From: Candidatus Thermochlorobacteriaceae bacterium
Lineage (GTDB): Bacteria > Bacteroidota > Chlorobiia > Chlorobiales > Thermochlorobacteraceae
Assembly (NCBI GenBank): GCA_029263855.1
Contig: JAJUFC010000003.1
Span: forward strand, 62,001 to 126,000
Direction: 5' to 3'
DNA length: 64,000 bases
Part shown: one piece after another, positions 8,537 to 18,088 of the stretch
Layout: each line of letters opens with the position of its first letter
Numbering within the stretch: position 1 is the first letter of the stretch
The notes under the pieces: generated by a model
What the model saw: the letters and a program-made list of their open reading frames with translations, nothing else
What the model was told of the DNA's origin: nothing
The model's database searches: none
Program-made: the position numbers and the translations under genes

Positions 8537-9850
8537 ATGAAACCGATTGTCGCTATCGTCGGCAGACCGAATGTCGGCAAGTCGACGCTTTTCAACCGCA
8601 TTGTCAGCAAGCGACACGCCATTGTCCATGACATGCCCGGCGTTACGCGCGACCGCAATTATTTAGACGCCGAATGGAACGGCAGGGCATTCAGCCTCAT
8701 CGATACAGGCGGATACACGACCGCCGAAGACCGCATCAGCAAAGCCGTTCTCGAACAAGTTTTTCTTTCCATTGAAGAAGCCCATGCCATCGTTTTCGTC
8801 GTCGATGTGAAGTCGGGAATCACCGACATTGACGCCGTTGTCGCAGAACATCTACGTAAGGTTCTTGATAGCAAAAAAATTTTCTTCACTATCAACAAAG
8901 TAGAAAATGATAAAGACCGTCTCGATGCCGAAGCCTTCAGAAGGCTCGGACTTGGCGAATTAAATCTCGTTTCTGCATTAAGCGGCGACGGCGTTGCTGA
9001 ACTGCTTGATGCTGTCGTCGCCTCTCTGCCCGAAGCCAAGTCAACTGATGAAAACGATGCGAATACGGTCAAACTTGCTATCGTTGGGCGACCTAATGTC
9101 GGCAAGTCGAGCTTTGTCAATGCCGTTCTCGGAGAAAATCGCCAAATCGTTACCGAAATCGCGGGCACAACACGCGACGCCATCGACACCGAATTTTTTC
9201 GCAATCAACAACGCTTTCTGCTCATTGATACCGCAGGCTTGCGACGCAAAGCGCGTGTCGAAGACAACATCGAGTTTTTTAGCAATGTGCGCACCGAAAA
9301 AGCCATCGAACGCGCCGACGTCGCTGTTGCAATGATTGATGCCGTTCAAGGATTGGAGAAACAAGATTTGCGCGTCATTAACGATGCTGTTGATAAAAAA
9401 CGCGGGGTCGTTATCGCCGTCAATAAGTGGGATTTGGTCGAGAAAGATTCAAGAACAGCAGACGCATTTACAAAAGCCATTTACGCGCGGCTTGGCAGTC
9501 TGAACTACATTCCCATCGTGTTTATTTCCGCGCTCACCAAACAGCGTGTCTTCAAAGTGATTGATACTGCAACCGAAGTATGGAACGTTCGGCGCAATCG
9601 GCTCTCAACGAGCGAACTCAACAAAGCCCTCCTCCCCGAAATCGAGCGCAACACGCCTTGGACGAAAAGCGGCAAGGAAGTCAAAATCAAATACATCTCG
9701 CAACTTTCAACCGAGCCGCCGCTCATCGCCTTTTTTGGAAGCAACACCAAGCAGATTGAAGACTCTTATAAAAAGTTTTTAGAGCGAAAAATCCGCGAAC
9801 ATTTCGGATTTCAAGGCACACCGATTGAACTTCAATTTCGTTTGAAATAA
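8537..9850 (+). CDS. der: Ribosome biogenesis GTPase Der (EngA)
   Basis: Der is an essential tandem GTPase needed for 50S ribosomal subunit maturation. Both G domains are complete: the first has GRPNVGKST, DTGGY and a slightly divergent G4 (NKVE); the second has GRPNVGKSS, DTAGLR, NKWD and ISAL. A C-terminal KH-like domain follows. The ATG at 8537 gives 437 residues beginning MKPIVAIVGRP, as in the family; an in-frame GTG at 8522 is less likely. The M61 peptidase gene starts 11 bases after the stop and may be co-transcribed. Confidence 0.96.
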   Translation: MKPIVAIVGRPNVGKSTLFNRIVSKRHAIVHDMPGVTRDRNYLDAEWNGRAFSLIDTGGYTTAEDRISKAVLEQVFLSIEEAHAIVFVVDVKSGITDIDAVVAEHLRKVLDSKKIFFTINKVENDKDRLDAEAFRRLGLGELNLVSALSGDGVAELLDAVVASLPEAKSTDENDANTVKLAIVGRPNVGKSSFVNAVLGENRQIVTEIAGTTRDAIDTEFFRNQQRFLLIDTAGLRRKARVEDNIEFFSNVRTEKAIERADVAVAMIDAVQGLEKQDLRVINDAVDKKRGVVIAVNKWDLVEKDSRTADAFTKAIYARLGSLNYIPIVFISALTKQRVFKVIDTATEVWNVRRNRLSTSELNKALLPEIERNTPWTKSGKEVKIKYISQLSTEPPLIAFFGSNTKQIEDSYKKFLERKIREHFGFQGTPIELQFRLK

Positions 9851-9861
9851 CCTAACCATTT

Positions 9862-11709
9862 ATGACGCACCTTTTCCGAATCGCTTGTTTTGCGCTAATC
9901 CTCTTTTCCATTTCAAGTTGCGCAACCACCGAAAGAGCAACCAAACGCTTTTCTGGTCCTTTCGTCTCATACATCGTTGACGCCTCAAAGCCTGAAACAG
10001 GAACGATTAGCATTACAATGGAACTGCACGGCTCTCAGCTTATCGATGAAGCACTGTTCTGCATTCCTGCTTGGGCACCGGGCGCATATCAATTCATTGA
10101 GTATGGCAAGTTTATCAAAGCCGTTTATCCGATTGCCGACAACGGCGACACGCTTCCTTACGCGCAATTCAACTCATGCGTTTGGCAAATTCAAAAAGCA
10201 AAACGGCTTAAAAAAATTAGTTATCTTGTTGGAGAAACGACCGACCTCAAAGGCGGCGTGCTGTGGGTCGAGACAACCGAAATTAACCCGAAGCGCATTT
10301 ACTTCAACGGCACAAATGCCTTCGGCTACATAGATGGCTTCAAGCACTTACCGTGCGAAGTGAAATACAACTTGCCAACCGGCTGGAAAGTCGCCTCTGC
10401 GATTGAAGTTCAGCCAAATTCTACCGAAGCCGTTGCTAAGGATTACGACGAACTCGTCGATGCGCCCGTGTTGATGGGCAAGTTTGAGCGTGCCGAAGCC
10501 ATCATTCTTGGCAAGCCACACAGTTTTGTGATTGATTCCGACGAGCCATATCGCGCCGATAGCCTCATCAAAGTAACGGACGAAATTGTCAAAGCGCATT
10601 ATCGCTTGTTCGGCGAGTTGCCCTATAACAAGTATGTGTTTTTGTTCCGCTTAGTTCGTCCGAAATTTCTCTCGTCATTTGGCGCGTTGGAGCATCGCAA
10701 TTCCTCTGCCTACTTCATGCCTGTTGGTGATTGGCGCAACGTGCGCGCTGACCAACTCACCAACACCATCAGCCATGAGTTTTTTCATCTTTGGAATCCA
10801 AAGCGCATTCACAGCACACTTTTGGGGAGCAAAGAAAACGGCGGATTTGATTATCAAAATCGGCTCTATACGCCGAACATCTGGTTTGTAGAAGGCATGA
10901 CGGATTACTACGCCGATATGCTACTTGTTCGAAACCACATTATTCCGCCACAAGCCTTTCTGGACGGACTTCTACAGCGGCTCTCCTACATGAAAATGTT
11001 TCCGACGGAAAACGCCGAGAGTTTAGAATCTTTAAGCCTGCGCCTTGCCAACACGGAAAGTTCCGAAGAAATGATTCCTTTTTACATCAAGGGCACGCTC
11101 GTTGCGATGATGCTCGATATTGAACTGCGAACGCTTTCTAACGACAAGTTCAGTGCCGATTCGCTCTTAATTAAAATGAACAACGCTTTCGGAAAAATTC
11201 AAAAGGCGTATCCCGAAGATTCGCTCATTTATGTGATTCAAAATTTTTCAGGTGTGGATATGATGCCGTTCTACACGAAGTATGTGATTGGGATTGATTC
11301 GCTGGATATGGACAAATACTTTGAGAAAGTCGGTCTTCAACTGACTTCGCGCGACGAAGAAACCACGTTTGCAGGCTACTTGGCGCTTCCTGATACGGCG
11401 GACAATCTCATCGTTGGATTTGTTATGCCCAATTCAGAGGCGGCGAAAATGGGTGTGCAATCGGGCGACGAAATCATTGAAATTGACGGCATCACTAAAA
11501 ACGATAAAGAGCGGTTTATTCAGCGCGTTTTGTTTTATGAAGGGCAGAAATCGGGCGACTCGACAACCGTTGTCGTCTTGCGCGGCGGCGAGCCTATCAC
11601 ACTGCGCGGAAAAGTCGGCAAACGAAACATCAAAAAGCAGAGCATTGAACCTTCATCAACGGCAAGCGACATTGCGCGGCGAAGACGATTTGAAATGTTC
11701 GGCTTCTGA
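9862..11709 (+). CDS. M61-family (glycyl aminopeptidase-like) lipoprotein peptidase with PDZ domain
   Basis: The 615-residue product has a lipobox signal (ISSC, Cys20), the M61 N-terminal beta domain, and a zinc-peptidase core with HEFFH at 305-309 and the third ligand Glu344 in WFVEGMTDYYAD. A PDZ domain occupies about residues 500-585 (GFVMPNSEAAKMGVQSGDEI). It should be a periplasm-facing, membrane-anchored metallo-aminopeptidase; substrates are unknown. Size and domain order match the bacterial M61 family. It sits directly behind der, which is probably a positional rather than functional link. Confidence 0.88.
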   Translation: MTHLFRIACFALILFSISSCATTERATKRFSGPFVSYIVDASKPETGTISITMELHGSQLIDEALFCIPAWAPGAYQFIEYGKFIKAVYPIADNGDTLPYAQFNSCVWQIQKAKRLKKISYLVGETTDLKGGVLWVETTEINPKRIYFNGTNAFGYIDGFKHLPCEVKYNLPTGWKVASAIEVQPNSTEAVAKDYDELVDAPVLMGKFERAEAIILGKPHSFVIDSDEPYRADSLIKVTDEIVKAHYRLFGELPYNKYVFLFRLVRPKFLSSFGALEHRNSSAYFMPVGDWRNVRADQLTNTISHEFFHLWNPKRIHSTLLGSKENGGFDYQNRLYTPNIWFVEGMTDYYADMLLVRNHIIPPQAFLDGLLQRLSYMKMFPTENAESLESLSLRLANTESSEEMIPFYIKGTLVAMMLDIELRTLSNDKFSADSLLIKMNNAFGKIQKAYPEDSLIYVIQNFSGVDMMPFYTKYVIGIDSLDMDKYFEKVGLQLTSRDEETTFAGYLALPDTADNLIVGFVMPNSEAAKMGVQSGDEIIEIDGITKNDKERFIQRVLFYEGQKSGDSTTVVVLRGGEPITLRGKVGKRNIKKQSIEPSSTASDIARRRRFEMFGF

Positions 11710-11738
11710 TTTTGGAGAATGATTTTGAGTGAAATAAA

Positions 11739-11768
11739 AAAGTCCGCCTCTTTTCGGAAGCGGACTTT
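11739..11768 (-). terminator. Rho-independent terminator of the cytochrome c gene (possibly bidirectional)
   Basis: A perfect 9-bp inverted repeat AAAGTCCGC/GCGGACTTT encloses a 12-base loop. Read on the minus strand it is followed by a run of six T, downstream of the cytochrome gene that stops at 11792. On the plus strand it lies 29 bases after the M61 gene but has only three T, so termination in that direction would be weaker. Confidence 0.8.
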
Positions 11769-11791
11769 GACTGTGCTGCAAACTGCTAAAA

Positions 11792-13573
11792 TTATCGCGT
11801 GCGCAGGTTTGAAACCGTTGCGCCAAGCGAAATAATAAGCGCGCCAACAATCACACCAACGACAATGAAGACGCGGGTTCGGCTCTTTTCTTCCGCTTCG
11901 CGCTTTGCAATAAGGTTTGCGGTTGAATCGCGTAAGGCAAGGGCTTCGCTGAGTTTCTCTTCAAGAATTGTGGATCGAACAACGTGGTGCAATGTGCCTG
12001 CTTCATTCGCCTTTGTTCCAAATTCTTCTAAGAAGGCTTTTTCAGGTTTCACATAGTCGCCTTTCTTTTCGCGCGCTTCAACAAACTCAATTCCATCGTT
12101 GTAGGTCTTCTCGAGGCTGGTGAGCCAGATATTGGCTTTGCTCGCGCTTCCTAATGCTCTCAAATTCGCATAGTAGCGGCGCACGCCTTGCGCATAGTCG
12201 GTGATTTCTGCCATCGTATTGAGGGTGTCTTCGAGCGTTTTCAACTCTGCAAGTTTTGACGGCGAGGCATAGCCAAGCACAGCGGGCGCAAGTTTAATCG
12301 CGGTAAGCGTATCCTGCTTCGTGTCGAGTTTCAAATTATACTTGGCTTTGCGGAAGAAGAACGATGCTAATTTGAGCGAATCCGCTTTGCTTTCAATCGG
12401 TGCGGCTTTGTAAAGAATGCCCGCATAGAAGCCTTGTTGCGTGGCAAAGCGAATCGAATCGTCTTCGGTTTTGAGGTCGCCAACGGTCAGCGAAATCAAG
12501 TTAAACTCGTTCAAGAGCTGCGAGGCATTGACGAGGTAAGCGGGTTGTTCAGGAGCGTTTGCATTGTGGCAGTTGGTGCATTGCGCCCCGTCATGCGCAC
12601 CGACTTTATCATGTCCCCAATCAGCAATCGCGTGTCCGTTGGGCGAGCCGTGACAACTAATACAGCCGGGCATATTGTTTGCGGCGTAAGCGGCTTCATG
12701 CGGACCAGCGTGGAAAGAAGCGGCAACTGCGCCATGGCATGTGTTACATGCTTCTTTGATGGAAGAAACTTCGGGCAAATGGTCGCCGTGGTTGCTATGA
12801 CAGCCGTTGCAAGAAGGCGCACCAACTGCATTTTTGATGTAAATCGAGTTAGCGTGAACACTTTGCATGTAGGCGGCGGTGTGGTCTTCATAAGATTTCC
12901 CTTTCTTTTCCAACGACGGCGTAATGTATGATTCGTTGCTATGGCAGGAGCCGCACATATTGGCAACGTTTTTAACATGCGTCAGCGAAGTTACTTGTGA
13001 GCCTTTCATCGCACCGTGTCCGCCATGGCAGTCGACGCAACTGGCGGATTTATCGTTGCCTTCTTTGAACAACGCGCGCCCGTGTCCGCTTCCCAAAAAC
13101 TCCGCCGAAATGCCAACCACAGGCTCTTTGGAGAGCGTATAAGTTTCCATCTTTTCAGGATTTTCGTGGCAGGAGGCACACCATTGAACTTGGTCTTTAC
13201 GAGACGCTTTGCCGATGAACTTTTGAACAGTTCCTTTTGCGTCTTTCATATCGACATGTGCCGATTTCCAATTTGCCATCGTGATTGAAGGGTCAGGATT
13301 GCCGCCATGGCAGCCCACACAAGAAACGCCTGCATTATGGTGCGTATCTATTGCCCAAGTGCCTTCCATCACTTGCGCTTTGCCTGAAAGTTGAGAATGG
13401 CATTTGAAGCAACCGCTTTCATCTTTGAAGGCAACAGTCTTTGAGGTTTCTGTATTTGATGCAGGTGATGGCTCTTCGCCAAAGGCAATTTTTTCTCCGA
13501 TGAGCGTGTAGCAAAATGCACCGAAGAAAAAGACGAGTGCGAAAATGGAAAGTCTTACGTGAAGCGGTTTCAT
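11792..13573 (-). CDS. Nonaheme c-type cytochrome with C-terminal membrane anchor
   Basis: The 593-residue product has a signal/anchor segment (about 8-24) and nine CXXCH motifs at residues 55, 85, 132, 179, 207, 255, 276, 304 and 332, with extra His-rich motifs (CHGGHG, CHSNHGDH) that can supply distal ligands. Residues 350-560 are helical without heme motifs, and a transmembrane helix lies at about 566-588. The heme part should be periplasmic. Such proteins act as electron carriers or as electron-input subunits of membrane oxidoreductases; no quinone oxidoreductase or terminal enzyme is encoded next to it. It is transcribed alone, with a terminator at 11739-11768. Confidence 0.85.
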   Translation of the reverse strand: MKPLHVRLSIFALVFFFGAFCYTLIGEKIAFGEEPSPASNTETSKTVAFKDESGCFKCHSQLSGKAQVMEGTWAIDTHHNAGVSCVGCHGGNPDPSITMANWKSAHVDMKDAKGTVQKFIGKASRKDQVQWCASCHENPEKMETYTLSKEPVVGISAEFLGSGHGRALFKEGNDKSASCVDCHGGHGAMKGSQVTSLTHVKNVANMCGSCHSNESYITPSLEKKGKSYEDHTAAYMQSVHANSIYIKNAVGAPSCNGCHSNHGDHLPEVSSIKEACNTCHGAVAASFHAGPHEAAYAANNMPGCISCHGSPNGHAIADWGHDKVGAHDGAQCTNCHNANAPEQPAYLVNASQLLNEFNLISLTVGDLKTEDDSIRFATQQGFYAGILYKAAPIESKADSLKLASFFFRKAKYNLKLDTKQDTLTAIKLAPAVLGYASPSKLAELKTLEDTLNTMAEITDYAQGVRRYYANLRALGSASKANIWLTSLEKTYNDGIEFVEAREKKGDYVKPEKAFLEEFGTKANEAGTLHHVVRSTILEEKLSEALALRDSTANLIAKREAEEKSRTRVFIVVGVIVGALIISLGATVSNLRTR

Positions 13574-13761
13574 TGGTGGTTTCTGAATTGTGTCAGGTTA
13601 AATGAAAATACGCCGATAGAGCCCTTTGAAAAGCGTAAACCTTGACGGGTTACTTTTCCGTTTCAAAATAGATTGAATTTGAATTTACTGCTTGAACTGC
13701 TGAACAACGACAAGGAAGAGGCACAAAGTTATATCCTCAACAGCGAGATGCCAAATAAAAA

Positions 13762-13783
13762 AGGCGAGCTTGGAAACTCGCCT
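13762..13783 (-). terminator. Rho-independent terminator of the T9SS cargo gene
   Basis: The inverted repeat AGGCGAG/CTCGCCT with an 8-base loop is followed on the minus strand by TTTTTT. It lies 21 bases past the stop of the gene at 13804-15159. The rest of the 230-base spacer up to the cytochrome start holds no recognisable feature. Confidence 0.85.
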
Positions 13784-13803
13784 CTTTGTTCGGAAATCGT
13801 TGC

Positions 13804-15159
13804 TTACTTCACAAGCATCATTTTGCGCGTTTGCACAAAATTGCCGGCTTGCAAGCGATAAAAATAAACACCGCTTGAAAGTTGATTGGCGTTGAAATTC
13901 ATCGTATATGCGCCCGCTTCTTGACGACCATTCACGAGCGTCGCCACTTCCTTGCCAAGCATATCAAAGACTTTGAGCGACACATTGCTCGATGCAGGAA
14001 GTTGATAAGAAATCATTGTGCTGGGGTTGAACGGATTGGGATAGTTTTGCTCCAACGCAAATTGCTTCGGCAAGCCCGCGTTGACTTCAATCACATTGCT
14101 GTATTCAAATTGTCCGTCAAAATCAATTTGCTTCAAGCGATAGAAGACTCTGCCCGTCGCTTGCGCATCGGTGAAGGAATAAGATTGCGCTTCGGTGGTG
14201 GTGCCTGCGCCGCGCACGAAGCCGAGCGCCGTCCAGTTGGTTTGATTGTTCGAGCGTTGCACCTCGAAGCCCGCGTTGTTGAGTTCGGAAGCCGTTGTCC
14301 AGTTCAGACGCACGCCGTTGTTCAAGACTTGCGCGTTGAACGAGGTGAGCTCGACGGGAAGCGCGATGACGCCCGTATTGAACGGGCCAGAAGTTCCTGA
14401 TGGTAGAGAAGTTGGCGCATTGAGGTTAGGATTGAAGGCTAAGTTTCCAGAACCACCCGGAGCCGATGTGCCGGGAACGAAGACATTGGAGAAGAACGGG
14501 TTGTTTGCGCCTACGATGATAGCAAAGAGGCGCACGTTGCCTGCCGCCGTCGCGCCGAGCGCGGAGAGCGTAAAGCGGATTTCGAAACCCGTGTTTGTGG
14601 TGCGAATGTCATTTGCAGTTTGGTTGTTGAGTGCAAAAGTTGCCGCGCCCGCCGGAAGCACCGAGCCTGCGCTGTTGTTGGTCGGAGTGGTCGTTGCCGT
14701 GCCAAGATTTTGAGCCGCTGGAACGCCGCCTGTTTTGGCGATCCACACGGCGCCATCGCTCGTTCTCACAGAGAGCATATAATCCACTTCAAAGTCGGCG
14801 CGGTAGTTGTTGTCTGTCCAAGTGCTGTCTAAGTAAGTGCCCGTTCCCGAAGCGCAGCTCAGACGAGCGCCTGCCGCTCTGCCTGTAACTTCGCTGAAGC
14901 CCATCCAAATCGCGAGATGGTTGCCGTTGGCTTCGACTTTGGCGGGAACGCCGATGAACAAATCCGTTCCGTTTGTCCAAGTGCGAATCGCGCCAATGTC
15001 GGAGTCAGGTCCGAACCCGTTGTTGCTGATGGGATTGGAATTGTTGAACGAGACTTGGTATTCAGCGGGGTTCGCCGTGCCGTTGATGGTGGGCTGAGCG
15101 AACAGCGAAACTGCGCCGCAAACGAGCGTGCAGAGCAAGGTCAATACAGCATTTTTCAT
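13804..15159 (-). CDS. Secreted protein with type IX secretion (Por) C-terminal sorting domain
   Basis: The 451-residue product has a signal peptide (MKNAVLTLLCTLVCGAVSLFAQ cleaved about 22), a beta-rich module at 23-255 that begins INGTANPAEYQ and resembles carbohydrate-binding/DOMON-like sandwich domains, a fibronectin-like linker (VRLNWTTASELNNAGFEVQRS, about 285-355) and the terminal sorting domain (FALEQNYPNPFNPST, GKEVATLVNG, SGVYFYRLQ, ending KMMLVK). The sorting domain directs export through the outer membrane by the T9SS, followed by cleavage. The ligand of the N-terminal module is unknown. It is monocistronic with its own terminator. Confidence 0.85.
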   Translation of the reverse strand: MKNAVLTLLCTLVCGAVSLFAQPTINGTANPAEYQVSFNNSNPISNNGFGPDSDIGAIRTWTNGTDLFIGVPAKVEANGNHLAIWMGFSEVTGRAAGARLSCASGTGTYLDSTWTDNNYRADFEVDYMLSVRTSDGAVWIAKTGGVPAAQNLGTATTTPTNNSAGSVLPAGAATFALNNQTANDIRTTNTGFEIRFTLSALGATAAGNVRLFAIIVGANNPFFSNVFVPGTSAPGGSGNLAFNPNLNAPTSLPSGTSGPFNTGVIALPVELTSFNAQVLNNGVRLNWTTASELNNAGFEVQRSNNQTNWTALGFVRGAGTTTEAQSYSFTDAQATGRVFYRLKQIDFDGQFEYSNVIEVNAGLPKQFALEQNYPNPFNPSTMISYQLPASSNVSLKVFDMLGKEVATLVNGRQEAGAYTMNFNANQLSSGVYFYRLQAGNFVQTRKMMLVK

Positions 15160-15290
15160 TGTCGTAAAAGGTTATGTTGTTTTGGAAGTTTGGCTTGGAA
15201 GCAAGCCGCTCAAAAGTAAGAAACTTTGTCGCGCATTGTCAAGCGTTCAAAGAAATAAATCCGTTTTTTATCTTGCAACAATAAAAGCCA

Positions 15291-16127
15291 ATGAGTATGA
15301 AGAACGCCGAATCAGATTTTGCCGCGATTCAAGAACCCCTCTCTGCTTACGAAAAAGCCGCGTTGGGCGGAAACGACCCACGTTGCGTTCCGCAACATCT
15401 CGACGCGCCGCCGCCGATGTGTAGCGACATCGTTTATCCGAACTATTCCGAAGAGGAGCATCAGATTTGGCAAACGCTTTACCGCCGACAAGCCGAACTG
15501 CTTCCGAATCGCGCCTGCGATGAGTTCCTGCGTGGCGCTGAGATGCTGAGCCTCAATCCGAACAAAATTCCGTCGCTTGCCGAACTTTCCAATGTTTTGG
15601 AAGCGCAAACAAATTGGTGCATTGCACGCATTCCGGGGCTTTTGCACGAACAAGATTTTTTCAAACTGCTTGCGGAGCGTGTGTTTCCTTCAACCGACTA
15701 CATTCGCGGCAAAGACGAGATGGGCTACACGCCTGCGCCCGACCTCTTTCACGACATCTTCGGACACATGCCGATGCTGACGAATAAAGATTTCGCCGAC
15801 TTCTACCAACTCTTCGGCAAAGCCGCTCTGAACGCCAAAGGAAGCGACCGCACCGCATTGGAAAGATTCCATTGGTTCACAGTTGAATTCGGATTGATTG
15901 AAACGCCAAAGGGGCGACGCATTTACGGCGCAGGGACGCTCTCGAGCGCGACGGAAGTTCTGCATAGCCTCTCGAATGACGTCGTCGTTTATCCATTCTC
16001 GCCCGAAAAAATCGTGAGCCAAGACTACGACGTGTGGCACTTGCAACCGATTCTTTTCGCGATTGAATCGTTTGAAGAATTGAAGCAAGGATTCCGCGAA
16101 TGGACTAAACGGCATGGGTTGCTTTAG
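15291..16127 (+). CDS. phhA: Phenylalanine 4-monooxygenase
   Basis: This is a non-heme iron, pterin-dependent aromatic amino acid hydroxylase converting phenylalanine to tyrosine with O2. The iron ligands are visible as His154 and His159 in FHDIFGHMP and Glu199 in WFTVEFGL; the pterin-contact region PKGRRIYGAG follows. The 278-residue length fits the bacterial single-domain enzyme without a regulatory ACT domain. The ATG at 15291 is the first of two close Met codons. It is monocistronic, with no pterin carbinolamine dehydratase beside it. Its O2 requirement implies at least microaerobic growth. Confidence 0.94.
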   Translation: MSMKNAESDFAAIQEPLSAYEKAALGGNDPRCVPQHLDAPPPMCSDIVYPNYSEEEHQIWQTLYRRQAELLPNRACDEFLRGAEMLSLNPNKIPSLAELSNVLEAQTNWCIARIPGLLHEQDFFKLLAERVFPSTDYIRGKDEMGYTPAPDLFHDIFGHMPMLTNKDFADFYQLFGKAALNAKGSDRTALERFHWFTVEFGLIETPKGRRIYGAGTLSSATEVLHSLSNDVVVYPFSPEKIVSQDYDVWHLQPILFAIESFEELKQGFREWTKRHGLL

Positions 16128-16196
16128 CGGCGCAATCGCTTGGACAGGATAGGTTTGAGAGAGATGTTCTTTGAGAGAGATAAACATCTGACCGCG

Positions 16197-17969
16197 TCAA
16201 AGGCGCGCCATAAACGCGGTCAGGTTTTCTTTTGAGGAGAGATTGAGTTTCTTTCTGATGTTGCTCCGATGCTCAAGCGCCGTGCTCGCCGAAATGTAGA
16301 GGAGTCGGGAGATTTCTTTCGTCGAGTGTCCGAGTTTCAGCATCGCGCATACTTTCATCTCCACCGGCGAGAGCGTCGGAAACCGCCGCGATAAATAGGT
16401 CATAAACTCTGGATGCGCCTCTCTAAACTCCCGCTCAAATGCTTCCCACGTCTTCTCCGACCCCAAATCTCGCTCCATCGCCGATAGCCGCTTCTCTATC
16501 GCCCGATATGCCCCCTGCGCCATTTGCTCTTTGATGCCCATCAGCCGCATTTTCAATTCCGTTCTCGTCTCCGCTTCCTCTATCAAAAATCGCGTTATCG
16601 TCCGCAACGCCTTTTCCTTGATTCCAAGCTCCTGACGGAGAGCCTCGTTCTCCTTCTCTTTCCGCTCTACCTCAAACTGCATCTGCAACGCCTTCAACCG
16701 CTTGTCTGACTCCTCGTTGTATATCTCTTTGTCCAATTCATGAAATCGTTTGAAATGCTCCAATGCCTTCGCGCAGTCTCCTTGTCTCGATTGCGTCTCC
16801 GCCAATTTTTGATGAAGCGTAGCGACTAACGCTTTAGCTTGAATTCGCTCGCCTTTTGAGATGGCTTCTTCTAGGGCTTCAATCGCCGATTCGGTCTTGT
16901 TTTGACGAGCATATAAGTCCGCCAAGTATCCCAACGCCTGCGCGATATTGAAGTCATCTCCGACTCTTCGCAAACATTTAAGCCCTTCCCTTAAACACGT
17001 TGATGCGCGGCTATTTTGTTTGAGCTCAAAATAGGCTTTGCCCATTTCAATGAGCGTCATGCCTTTGATGTCTTGAATTTGATATGCGTTGCAAATTTCA
17101 AGACTTTCTTTGAAAACGGCGAGGGCTTCGTCAAGCCGAACGGTGTCGATGAACGTTGTTCCGATGTGGTAAAGCGTGTGAGCTTCGTCGTAACGGTCGC
17201 TAATCCGACGAAAAATCGCGAGGCATTTTTGATAGGCTTCAAGGGTTTTTTCATGATTGACAAGACGGTCATACATCATTCCGATGCTTCTTTGGCAAAC
17301 TGCGACGCCTTGTTCGTCGCCAAGTTCTTCGCGAAGCGCGAGACTTTGATAGAAGTAGGAAAGCGCAGTGGGAAAGTCGGAAAGTTTCGCGTAAATCGCG
17401 CCGATGTTGCGGAGCGTCGTAGCTTCCGCCAACTTATCTTTGACCTCGCGCATCAGGGTCAAAGCGCTGAACATATCGCGCAGGGCTTGAGTCAAATTCC
17501 CTTCTTTTTCGGAAACCGCACCAAGATTTGTCATTGCTCTTGCTTCGGCGCGTTTGTCGTTGAGCGTTTTTGAAAGCGAGAGGGCTTCTGCGTAAAACTG
17601 TTTTGCGGCGGGAAAGTCGCATCGCATCACGCAGATACTTCCCAAGCAGTGAAGCGCTTCGCGCTGACCATTCATATCGCTAAGTTGCGCGAAGAGTTTA
17701 AATGCCTCGGCGACGTGGGTTTGAGCGTCGGCATAGTTGTTTGCTCGCAACATCGCGTAACCGAGATTAAACAAACTTCTTGCTTCGGCTTCGGCGTCGC
17801 GGAGCGCGCGGGAAAGCGCGAGCGCTTCGCTCGCAAGGGCTAATCCTTTTTGAACGTCAGCAAGAATGAACCGCTCCGCCTCGCGATTGAGCGTTGCGAG
17901 CCGCTCTTTCAAAGACGCGCTACGGCGACTTTGCTCGTTACGTTTCGTTGGCGCGTTTGGCATCGTCAT
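16197..17969 (-). CDS. TPR-repeat regulator with C-terminal LuxR-type helix-turn-helix
   Basis: Residues 20-430 of this 590-residue protein form consecutive tetratricopeptide repeats (for example EARAMTNLGAVSEKEG, ATTLRNIGAIYAKLSD, EAHTLYHIGTTF). A coiled-coil stretch (about 430-520) follows, then a LuxR-type DNA-binding domain at about 528-590 (LSPVEMKVCAMLKLGHSTKEISRLLYI cut by SASTALEHRSNIRKKL). There is no transmembrane helix, so it should sense a cytoplasmic partner through the TPRs. It is a paralogue of the proteins at 53609-55102 and, in the HTH part, 53206-53487. Target genes are unknown. Confidence 0.85.
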   Translation of the reverse strand: MTMPNAPTKRNEQSRRSASLKERLATLNREAERFILADVQKGLALASEALALSRALRDAEAEARSLFNLGYAMLRANNYADAQTHVAEAFKLFAQLSDMNGQREALHCLGSICVMRCDFPAAKQFYAEALSLSKTLNDKRAEARAMTNLGAVSEKEGNLTQALRDMFSALTLMREVKDKLAEATTLRNIGAIYAKLSDFPTALSYFYQSLALREELGDEQGVAVCQRSIGMMYDRLVNHEKTLEAYQKCLAIFRRISDRYDEAHTLYHIGTTFIDTVRLDEALAVFKESLEICNAYQIQDIKGMTLIEMGKAYFELKQNSRASTCLREGLKCLRRVGDDFNIAQALGYLADLYARQNKTESAIEALEEAISKGERIQAKALVATLHQKLAETQSRQGDCAKALEHFKRFHELDKEIYNEESDKRLKALQMQFEVERKEKENEALRQELGIKEKALRTITRFLIEEAETRTELKMRLMGIKEQMAQGAYRAIEKRLSAMERDLGSEKTWEAFEREFREAHPEFMTYLSRRFPTLSPVEMKVCAMLKLGHSTKEISRLLYISASTALEHRSNIRKKLNLSSKENLTAFMARL

Positions 17970-18056
17970 CTTGTTTTAAAACTTGACAGTGATTTCTAAA
18001 AAGATAGGGAATCGGCGCGACGCTTGGAAAACGCCGTCGCTTCATTGAAATCGGCG

Positions 18057-18064
18057 TATATTTG
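18057..18064 (+). promoter_or_regulatory. Candidate -7 promoter element TATATTTG
   Basis: The octamer matches the Bacteroidota -7 consensus TAnnTTTG and lies 25 bases before the ATG of the UDP-glucuronate decarboxylase gene. No good TTTG -33 box is seen at the usual spacing, so the call rests on the -7 element and position only. Confidence 0.35.
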
Positions 18065-18088
18065 AGTTCAACAATCAAACTCTTTTGT

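Noticed and set aside
13673-13861. 62-codon plus-strand ORF in the spacer behind the cytochrome gene
   Set aside because: It begins at a TTG, runs through the terminator of the T9SS gene and into that gene antisense; no ribosome-binding site or family similarity.
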